IMG/VR virus record: IMGVR_UViG_3300046794_000204
Location: 1-30,672 of that record
Source of the DNA: a virus
Strand: one strand, 5' to 3'
DNA: 30,672 bases
The notes beneath the pieces are model-generated. The model was given only the letters and a program-made list of their open reading frames with translations, did not search any database and was not told where the DNA came from. This document shows, piece by piece, positions 24,349 to 30,672 of this stretch (position 1 is its first letter; the number at the start of each line of letters is the position of its first letter). The position numbers were made by a program, and so were the translations under genes.

Positions 24349-25457
24349 TATCGCACCGCCGACAGGTTGAGAGTGATCGCGCCCGGCGTAATCGAACTGG
24401 ACGTGTTGTTACACACTTTCACGTTAATGGTGTTCGCTGTCGGGTACATGACGATGGTCAGCATGCCGGCTGTCAGCGGTACGTAGCCGGTGACTGCGGT
24501 GGGATCGCCGTTGAACGAGCCGAGCACAATATCGGTGGTAACTACGCCGGTTGCCGTTAGGGTCTGCGCCGACGTACACGCGGCCGAACTGATGGCGCTG
24601 GTGGCAAGGGCAAGCACGCCCTTGGCTACGATGGTTCCACGCCCGCCTTGCGTGAAATAGTTCGTGCCGTCCGAATAAAGGTCAAGTCCTTGCCCAGGTA
24701 GCAAGATGAACGAGCCACCCGCTCCCCCGCCGTCAACAGACGAAGTGGTCGCAGTGCACGTCACCGTGCCGGCACCCAGGTTGCGCAGCGACACTGCCCA
24801 GCCCGCCACGAAGTTGCCACCGGAGCCGGCTTGCGCAATCGTGCAGGCGACCGCAGCGGCGTTGCTGAACGTCACCAGCTTGTTCTGGTCGCTGTTGGCG
24901 ACCGCTTCACTCGTCGTCGTGGTGGCGCGCACCGCCGACGTGTTCACGTAAGTCTTAGCCTGCGCCCCCGTGCACTTCCGGTCGGTCGTACCCGCACTCT
25001 GTGCGCAATAAACCAGATCGGTGTCGGACATCGCCGCACCAGCTGACATGGCTGCGACGGTGGCCGACGTGCCGCTTAACGGTTGGATGGCGCCGCCTGT
25101 GACGTTACCTGCTGTCAAACCCGCAGCCGTCCCGGTCAAGTTTGTCGCCACGCCCGAAGCTGGCGTGCCGAGCACAGGCGCGACCAGCGTGAGCGTCGTG
25201 CCGTTGGTCGTGGCGCCCGTGATCCCGCCAAACGAACCGGCGTTGTTGTATTGCACTTGGGTGTTTGAGCCTCCGGGGTTGCCGGCGCCCCCGCCTCCCG
25301 TGCCGCACAACTTACCCGTCGTATCGACCGTCAACAGTCGCGTGGCTCCGGGCGCGTAAGCCAACGGCAACGTGCCGCAAGTGGCTACGACAAGAGCGTC
25401 TTGCGCCTGCGCGGCGCCGCAGAACAGGAACGCCAGTATTGCGAGGACGTATTTCAT
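24348..25457 (-). CDS. Secreted tail fibre-like protein, 369 residues
   Basis: I start it at ATG 25457, which overlaps the previous stop as ATGA; a GTG at 25463 would add two residues. Signal peptide MKYVLAILAFLFCGAAQA is followed by a DALVVATCGTLPLAYAPGAT head segment, closely related to the small upstream protein. Next comes NTQVQYNNAGSFGGITGATT (65-84), a tail-fibre-type motif, then Thr/Ala/Gly-rich beta repeats and a C-terminal domain with GQGLDLYSDGTNYFTQGG. It is probably a receptor-binding or tail spike component. It has several cysteines. Confidence 0.72.
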   Translation of the reverse strand: MKYVLAILAFLFCGAAQAQDALVVATCGTLPLAYAPGATRLLTVDTTGKLCGTGGGGAGNPGGSNTQVQYNNAGSFGGITGATTNGTTLTLVAPVLGTPASGVATNLTGTAAGLTAGNVTGGAIQPLSGTSATVAAMSAGAAMSDTDLVYCAQSAGTTDRKCTGAQAKTYVNTSAVRATTTTSEAVANSDQNKLVTFSNAAAVACTIAQAGSGGNFVAGWAVSLRNLGAGTVTCTATTSSVDGGGAGGSFILLPGQGLDLYSDGTNYFTQGGRGTIVAKGVLALATSAISSAACTSAQTLTATGVVTTDIVLGSFNGDPTAVTGYVPLTAGMLTIVMYPTANTINVKVCNNTSSSITPGAITLNLSAVR

Positions 25458-25642
25458 TGGCACACCTGCCCGTTGATGTTGACGGTCAGCGACCGCGTGG
25501 CGCCGACTGCATAAGTCCCCGGCAACGTGCCGCAGGTAGCTACGACGAGCGCGCCGACGTTGCCTTGCGCCCGCGCGCCTATGTAGATGGAAGTCCCCAT
25601 CACTACTGCGAACAGCACCGCAAACAGCGTTACGATCTTCAT
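25454..25642 (-). CDS. Short secreted paralogue of the fibre head segment, 62 residues
   Basis: ATG at 25642 comes 2 nt after the portal stop, with GAGG about ten bases upstream. A signal peptide, MKIVTLFAVLFAVVMGTSIY and following, leads to a mature part of about 35 residues. From ALVVATCGTLP to the last cysteine it matches the head of the next protein at 22 of 31 positions. Both cysteines are kept. The stop overlaps the next start (ATGA). It may be a free-standing subunit equivalent to the fibre head, or the remnant of a duplicated fibre gene. Confidence 0.68.
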   Translation of the reverse strand: MKIVTLFAVLFAVVMGTSIYIGARAQGNVGALVVATCGTLPGTYAVGATRSLTVNINGQVCQ

Positions 25643-25644
25643 GG

Positions 25645-27852
25645 CTATAGCCTCGGGGGGACGGATGGATCTTTCAACTGGTCGTGCGGGATCATGCCGG
25701 GGGGTCCCTGTCCTCCGGTCGCCTGCGCGGGTTGTGCCCCTTGTCTCGGAGTGCCGGCGACACCCGGCTGCGGCTCGCCGCCCATCGCGCCGCCGGGAAT
25801 GCCCGGAGCGCCCTGGCCAGCTTGGACTTGCGCCTGCTGCTTCAGCTGCATCTGCTGCATGTGGGCGAAGATGTGCGCCTGGGTCTTCTTGGCGTTCGGC
25901 GCGTTCTTGCCCTCGGCGTCCTGCAGGATCATGGCGTGCGCCTTGATATGCCCCGCGTCGTCGTCCATCTCGTGGGTCGGCACCTCGAACCCGCTCAGCA
26001 GCAGCGTGTTCTCCTGGTCGACCGGCACCGGCATCTGCTGCTCCGGCGAGACCAGGATCTGCGGCGCCAGCCGCGGCCCGAAGGCGTTCTCGGCCAGCTG
26101 CACCGCCAGTGGCGCGATGTTCAGCTTGTAGCCGTTCATCTGTTGCGGCGGGATGCCGCGCAGCACGTTGACCATGGCGATCTGCTGCTGGATCTGCTGG
26201 GCGCTCCGCGCCTGCTCGACGCCAAACCATTTGTAGGTGTAGCGAGTATCGAACTGGGTCGGCGGCACCGCTTCCATCTGGGCCTCGAGGCCCATCTTCC
26301 CGTACTGCTTCACCATGATGTCGTCGTCGCGGTACTGGTGGTCCATCTCGACCATGAGCTCCAGCATCGGTGTCAGGATGCCGCCCTCGACGCCGGTGAC
26401 CGCGTCCGCCGTATTCAGGATGTCAATCTGCTGTTCCTGCGCCACCTCGGCCTGCGACGGTTTTGATTTGCTAGAGGCCCCACCCCCAGTAATCGCCGCT
26501 GGTGACACTGATAAAGTTTGCCCGATCTCCGCCTTGGCCGCCGCCACCATCTCGAAGCCGTGCTGCCACAACTGTGGAAACTGTGCGAACTGGGTATCCT
26601 GCGGCGAAGTCTCCCACACAGCCGCCAGCGACAAGACCATGGAACCCACCCGCGGATTCTTCTGCGGATCGGTCATCACGATCGGCAGCAAGGCGTAGGC
26701 TGCAGAGTCGGCGGCTTCGTTCACGGCGTCGTTTGCAAAATACTGGATGTCGCAGCATGGCTTCACCTTTGAGATGCCTTTGAACGCCCCCGCCACCTTC
26801 TCCACCGGCACCGACAGCACCGGCACCTTGTCCGACCACAGCGGGTTGCGCCGCGCGCCGAGCACCTGCTCCTCACCGCCGTAGAAGCACTCGCACAGCC
26901 GCCGCTCACCCTTGACCTTGAGGACCGACCATGTCTGGTAGACCAGCGCGAACGCCACCCCACCCTCGTGCTTGATGCCGGCCGCCTCGAGATGCACCTT
27001 CTTGCCGGGCTCCTTGGCTTCAGTCGACATCGCGCCGATCAGCGCTTCACCGGTGTCCTTGCGGATCACGCCTTCGCGAATCATCGTTCGCACTTTTGCT
27101 TTGGTCCAGCGCCGGATGATGGTGACCGACCCGCCCTGCGCGATCGCATCCACGATTGAGTCCGCGGTCTGGGGCAAAACAAGAACGTCGGCGTCCTTCA
27201 GCACTTCGACGCAAGGGTAGCTGTCGGTAATTTTCTTGTGCTTGATGGTCTCCACCGGCTCCGCGGCGGGATTGGGATCTTCCGAATCCTCCATCGGGGG
27301 CGCCTCGGTGGTCTTCCATGTGACGTGGCGTTCGCGCTTTACCCACTCGACATAAATATTGTACTGGCCCTCGATGTCGCCGTTGCGGATCAGCGCCGGC
27401 ATTACCTGGGTGCGCAGCTGGGCCTTGTGGATGTAATGCTCGAGCAGAGACATGGTCGCGTAGGGCAACTCGCCGTCCTGGCTGACTACTTCGACGTTGC
27501 GCCCGTTGGTCGGGAAGATCTGGTTGGTGAAGCGGGTCTTCCGGGCATTGATGGCATTGTGGACGATCGGCACGAAGATCTGCGAGTTGCCGTCGTAAAA
27601 CTGCTTGCCGGTCAGAAGACAGTTGTAAACGTCCCAGTAGTCCTGCTGGTCGTCGGCGCGCTCAGACTGGTCCTGGAACCCGGCTTCGACTTCAGCAAAC
27701 AGTTCGATCAGCTGCCTGGAAACGCCGGCGCGCTTTGAAATGTCCTCGTCGCGCCGCCCGTCATCCCCGCTGTTATGCCCTACACCGGGCGTATCTTCGT
27801 CGCGATCGTCGTCATCGCCGGCCGACTCTGCTCGATATGTATCGTCGGCCAT
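25645..27852 (-). CDS. Portal protein, 735 residues
   Basis: The portal forms the DNA entry ring at one capsid vertex. Size (735) and order after terminase fit a podovirus portal. The N-terminal 40 residues are acidic (Asp-rich) and include GVGHNSG. Residues about 60-560 form the mixed portal body, with DYWDVYNCLLTGKQFYDGNS and FVPIVHNAINARKTRFTNQI. The C-terminal 120 residues are Gln/Pro/Gly-rich after a helical segment (HIFAHMQQMQLKQQAQVQAG), a barrel-like extension. Its first 41 nt overlap the terminase end. I see no nuclease or ATPase motif. Confidence 0.87.
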   Translation of the reverse strand: MADDTYRAESAGDDDDRDEDTPGVGHNSGDDGRRDEDISKRAGVSRQLIELFAEVEAGFQDQSERADDQQDYWDVYNCLLTGKQFYDGNSQIFVPIVHNAINARKTRFTNQIFPTNGRNVEVVSQDGELPYATMSLLEHYIHKAQLRTQVMPALIRNGDIEGQYNIYVEWVKRERHVTWKTTEAPPMEDSEDPNPAAEPVETIKHKKITDSYPCVEVLKDADVLVLPQTADSIVDAIAQGGSVTIIRRWTKAKVRTMIREGVIRKDTGEALIGAMSTEAKEPGKKVHLEAAGIKHEGGVAFALVYQTWSVLKVKGERRLCECFYGGEEQVLGARRNPLWSDKVPVLSVPVEKVAGAFKGISKVKPCCDIQYFANDAVNEAADSAAYALLPIVMTDPQKNPRVGSMVLSLAAVWETSPQDTQFAQFPQLWQHGFEMVAAAKAEIGQTLSVSPAAITGGGASSKSKPSQAEVAQEQQIDILNTADAVTGVEGGILTPMLELMVEMDHQYRDDDIMVKQYGKMGLEAQMEAVPPTQFDTRYTYKWFGVEQARSAQQIQQQIAMVNVLRGIPPQQMNGYKLNIAPLAVQLAENAFGPRLAPQILVSPEQQMPVPVDQENTLLLSGFEVPTHEMDDDAGHIKAHAMILQDAEGKNAPNAKKTQAHIFAHMQQMQLKQQAQVQAGQGAPGIPGGAMGGEPQPGVAGTPRQGAQPAQATGGQGPPGMIPHDQLKDPSVPPRL

Positions 27853-29806
27853 CGGATGTGGTCTGCCAATTTATGGGCTGGTCTTCGCCAATAGACCCCA
27901 TTTTTAATAAAGAAGCAAAGCTTTCCAGCCCCTCGAAAAGGGTTTTGTACGGTCCTTCGGTCGGAAATTCCGAAAGTATCCCGTTTTTCAACACCTCTTT
28001 GCAATAACCGCCGGCGAACCCGTTCAGGGTCCAGCGGGCTTTGGAGGAGATCCTAAGCGCCGGGAGAGAGCGGATCGTGCGCCGCAGGAGGCCACGTATC
28101 TCGTCACGGCCGTCGAGCCCCAGCCCTGACTGGCCGAGGTCAACAGGAACTTTACGGGCAGCCCCCCTAAGGCCCACGGTATCGTAATTGCCGAAATGTT
28201 CTGGGGGGCAATATAGTTTGGGTCGAGTTCCTGCCTCCAGCCCAGCATCGGCCATAATGCCCGGGAGCACTGCACCCGGATCGCCTTCACGCACGGCATC
28301 CCAGAGGACATTGAACGCTCCGTCATTGATCTGCACCATCACGGCCGTGGTGAACATTGTCGTGGCATTGACCGCCAGATAGATCGGCTGGCGCGGCAGC
28401 TTGAAGATCTCCTCGACCACGTTCAGCCCGGAGAAGCCGTCATAGATCGGCTGACCCGGTCGCAGCAGCATAGCGTAGGCCAGCGCGTTGGGGATGTCGA
28501 TCGCACCGGTCGGGAACCCGAGCAGCTGCGCGCGCGCCTCCGGCTGGTCCTTAGCGAAGACCACCTCGCCAGCCTTGAAGAACGGCTGCATCGAGCGGAT
28601 GAAGTCCATCTTCCCCTTCGGCGCCTTCATTGGCCGGATCGGGATCGCATACCCTCTCCGCAGCTGCTCCTGCCGCAGCGGCTGCAGGATGAACTCCTCC
28701 AGACCGTCGCGCTCGACCCCGATGGTGATGGGCGTGAACTCGTCGTCGGTCTTGAACATGTCGGCGATGATCTCGTCGGGCTTCCACCTCTGGCCGGATG
28801 AGTCCCAGACGATCAGCTTGTTGTTGATCCAGCTCCACACCGCCTTCCCCGTGGTCGCCGATGTCGTCTTCACGGTTCGCGCCGGGTCGTACATGGCGTA
28901 GGTGGCATGCCAGGTCCGCACCGTCGGCTCGACCTTGATCAGGTCTGAAGTGAAGGCCTTTACCGCGGGGTCCTCGGCCTGGCACATGTACTCCTGGGCA
29001 AACTCCTGGGTACCGCCGGCCTCGCGGTAACTCTCCTCGAGCTCGTCGACCTTCTCCAGCGGGAACCGGGCCGGCCAGGTCGCCGTCCACTCCCCGTTCA
29101 CATCCTTGAACTTGATCGGGTAAGTCCTGGCCTTCCAGCCGGCGGAGCGCTTGAGCCGGACCAGCCAGCTCTCCGGGTGCAGCGGCGTCCCCGCCACCCG
29201 GAACTTGTGCTTGGGGTTGAGCGCCGGCATCACCACCTTGAGGAACCAGGCCTTGAACTTCTCCCGGTTCTCCGGCGAAGAGACGTCGTCCTCGCTCTCC
29301 ATGTCGTCGCCAAACACCATGTCCGGGCGTTCAGTGAGATGTTTTGTTCCACGCAGGGACTGCCCGCGGCCGACCGCGTGCAGCGCAACACCATTCTTGA
29401 GGACGATCTTGGTCTCGGTCCAGGTCTCGCCGACCTGGTTGCCAAACAGCTCCTCGATGAACTCGTTGGTCTCCAGCTCGTGCTTGATGCTGGTCAGGCG
29501 CTCCTTGGCCCGGGTCTCGTTGTCACCCAGGATGACGCCATTCTTGAACTGCCGCAGCAGCGCCATCCCGGTGATGGCCTCCTCGGCCACCGTCGACTTG
29601 GCACCGCCGCGGAACGCCTCGGTGATGACGTGGGGGTCGGGCGACCACCAGGCGTCGATCATCTCCATGTGGAAGCGGGGGGTCTCGTCAGGGTGGCGGT
29701 GGGGAAATAAAGTTGCGTGGAGCAGGCGCGGGTTGCGCGCCAGCCGCTCGATCAGGGCGTCACGCGGATCTGGCGAGCTTTGCCCAACGGAAATGGTTTC
29801 TGGCAT
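27812..29806 (-). CDS. terL: Terminase large subunit, with C-terminal extension
   Basis: This ATP-driven motor packages DNA into the head. The ATPase has Walker A FRGGAKSTV (65-73, T7-like), Walker B MVFGDDME (163-170), and a coupling-like FRVAGTPLH at 202-210. The nuclease domain follows with D307 (YDPART), E365 and D367 (GVERDGLEE) and D437 (AIDIPNALAYAM). After about residue 450, some 215 further residues remain, with beta-strand patterns, YDTVGLRGAARKVPVDLGQ (541-559) and LEGLESF-type motif LFEGLESFASLL near 623-634. T7 gp19 is 586 residues, so this is longer. No small subunit gene is recognised nearby. Confidence 0.9.
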   Translation of the reverse strand: MPETISVGQSSPDPRDALIERLARNPRLLHATLFPHRHPDETPRFHMEMIDAWWSPDPHVITEAFRGGAKSTVAEEAITGMALLRQFKNGVILGDNETRAKERLTSIKHELETNEFIEELFGNQVGETWTETKIVLKNGVALHAVGRGQSLRGTKHLTERPDMVFGDDMESEDDVSSPENREKFKAWFLKVVMPALNPKHKFRVAGTPLHPESWLVRLKRSAGWKARTYPIKFKDVNGEWTATWPARFPLEKVDELEESYREAGGTQEFAQEYMCQAEDPAVKAFTSDLIKVEPTVRTWHATYAMYDPARTVKTTSATTGKAVWSWINNKLIVWDSSGQRWKPDEIIADMFKTDDEFTPITIGVERDGLEEFILQPLRQEQLRRGYAIPIRPMKAPKGKMDFIRSMQPFFKAGEVVFAKDQPEARAQLLGFPTGAIDIPNALAYAMLLRPGQPIYDGFSGLNVVEEIFKLPRQPIYLAVNATTMFTTAVMVQINDGAFNVLWDAVREGDPGAVLPGIMADAGLEAGTRPKLYCPPEHFGNYDTVGLRGAARKVPVDLGQSGLGLDGRDEIRGLLRRTIRSLPALRISSKARWTLNGFAGGYCKEVLKNGILSEFPTEGPYKTLFEGLESFASLLKMGSIGEDQPINWQTTSDGRRYISSRVGRR

Positions 29807-30002
29807 AGACTACCCATAGGGCAATGTTGAGCGGGAGCAACCCCCATGTACCAGTCACCACGATCCAGACCAGCCACAGAAACTGATTCGCCAGGCCGAC
29901 CGACCACGCATTGCGGTGCATGTTGCCAGCCAGCAGCGTCATCCAAATGGTAATCGCAGACAACAGCCAGGGTAGGTATATCCTAATGGCTTCCGCCATC
30001 AC
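29760..30002 (-). CDS. Small membrane protein before terminase, 80 residues
   Basis: The product has two or three hydrophobic segments (about 8-24, LPWLLSAITIWMTLLAG; 36-50, QFLWLVWIVVTGTWG; 52-66, LPLNIALWVVYARN). The start overlaps the KTSC gene stop by ATGA, and its end overlaps the terminase start by 47 nt. No lysis or secretion motif is clear. Membrane proteins next to terminase occur in some podoviruses with unknown role. Confidence 0.68.
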   Translation of the reverse strand: MMAEAIRIYLPWLLSAITIWMTLLAGNMHRNAWSVGLANQFLWLVWIVVTGTWGLLPLNIALWVVYARNHFRWAKLARSA

Positions 30003-30202
30003 CCCTCCTCAAAAATACCCTTGATGTTGTTATTAAAAAACGCCCCCGGCGAAGACGCCTCCTTGAGGCCATCCACCACTGTGGGGTCGACATCCTGGTA
30101 GGAATAGGTCCGGCCCGACTGGAAGCGGATCTGGAGCACCCGCGTGCTTTCGTCGTACCTCAAGGCCGATAAGTTCGACGAGGCCAGCGGGGTCCAGTCC
30201 AT
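29999..30202 (-). CDS. KTSC-domain protein, 67 residues
   Basis: The whole protein fits the KTSC domain: ASSNLSALRYDESTRVLQI (about 7-25), FQSGRTYSYQDVDPTV (28-43) and ASSPGAFFNNNIKGIFEEG at the end. KTSC domains are about 60-70 residues and are common in phages and bacteria; function is not established. Start overlaps none, but comes 2 nt after the previous stop; the end joins the next gene by ATGA. Confidence 0.85.
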   Translation of the reverse strand: MDWTPLASSNLSALRYDESTRVLQIRFQSGRTYSYQDVDPTVVDGLKEASSPGAFFNNNIKGIFEEG

Positions 30203-30204
30203 GG

Positions 30205-30672
30205 TCAGCTCATGTTCTGCGTGGTGTTCACCACGCCGGGGTTGGGTTCGTTCTGACGGTGCGGCGGGGCGGAGTTGGGCATCGGGCTCGAGGCGGCCGG
30301 CACCAGCGGGTCGTAGCCCGGTCCGGTTGGCTTGTCGCGCGCGTCTGGCTGCTCCTGGTTAACGTTGACCACCGAGCCGTCCGGGTTGCGGTCCGGCTCA
30401 CCCGCCTGCCTGACCGGCTGGTTGAGGGAAGCCTGGTCCTTCTGAAGCTGCTTTGCCACCTGCTCCAGCTTCTCGTCGCGCTCCTTGCGCTCGCGCTCGA
30501 CACGGGCCTCCGGGGTCTCGTCCATCCGGGCGCGCTGCTCGTCGATGGCCTTTTGTGCATCGCCATGGGCCTGCTCGATCGCAGCCTTGCGCTGCTCGCG
30601 AGCCTCCTTCGACTGGCCACCGGGCTGCTTGAAGCCGGCAAACTGCCCATCGCGGTAGGCGCTGTCCGCATC
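30205..30672 (-). CDS. Coiled-coil, Gln-rich protein (partial, cut by right edge)
   Basis: The frame is open to the right edge, so the start lies outside; an internal ATG at 30525 is possible but the frame upstream also reads as a charged helix. The visible 155 residues have a charged helix rich in Gln, Glu, Arg and Ala (REQRKAAIEQAHGDAQKAID and following), then RVERERKERDEKLEQVAKQL. The last 75 residues are Pro/Asn/Gln/Asp-rich and disordered. The first late gene visible in this window; could be a small virion-assembly protein. No family recognised. Confidence 0.6.
   Translation of the reverse strand, partial: DADSAYRDGQFAGFKQPGGQSKEAREQRKAAIEQAHGDAQKAIDEQRARMDETPEARVERERKERDEKLEQVAKQLQKDQASLNQPVRQAGEPDRNPDGSVVNVNQEQPDARDKPTGPGYDPLVPAASSPMPNSAPPHRQNEPNPGVVNTTQNMS

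Noticed and set aside
1-30672. tRNA genes, integrase, diversity-generating retroelement, attachment site
   Set aside because: I saw no cloverleaf, recombinase motif, reverse transcriptase or template repeat.

Overview
The window is a 30.7 kb piece of a tailed, podovirus-like phage genome. Evidence for this is a T7-type large terminase, an HHpred-scale recognisable portal, an N4-gp56-family capsid protein with its scaffold, a P22 gp4-like adaptor, a gp10-like tail hub, three ejection-type proteins and a lysis cassette. No integrase, excisionase or repressor is visible. The host cannot be read directly. The high GC at third codon positions, Sec-type leader peptides and spanin-like genes indicate a Gram-negative host, and an alphaproteobacterium is a guess.

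Layout. Positions 1-3985 are read on the + strand. They hold the tail of an upstream gene, a 968-residue primase-polymerase/helicase, and four small downstream genes, several with very basic products. Everything from 3986 to the right edge is read on the - strand, so the late operon runs from right to left. Its order is: a coiled-coil protein cut by the edge, a KTSC-domain protein, a small membrane protein, terminase, portal, four secreted tail/receptor-binding-type proteins including a glycosidase-like one, endolysin, holin-like and spanin-like genes with other small membrane proteins, scaffold, major capsid protein, small virion proteins, adaptor, tail hub, two more secreted tail proteins, a 55-residue ORF, a GNAT-like protein, and three ejection-type proteins. 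A last small gene ends exactly against the + strand early genes.

Regulation. Most late genes overlap by 1-4 nt (ATGA, GTGA, TAATG or TGATG junctions), which suggests translational coupling. The scaffold-capsid pair is set apart. A sigma70-like promoter candidate and a leader with three evenly spaced 15-16 nt hairpins precede the scaffold gene, and an intrinsic terminator with a UUCG loop follows the capsid gene.

The strongest candidates for something new are: (1) an overprinted 199-codon ORF inside the primase gene, which carries the normal high-GC third-position signal where the primase frame loses it; (2) the three-hairpin array in the scaffold-capsid leader; (3) six tail-type proteins with Sec signal peptides, several of them rich in cysteine; (4) a terminase with about 215 extra C-terminal residues. 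All family names come from reading the sequences by eye; no database search was run.
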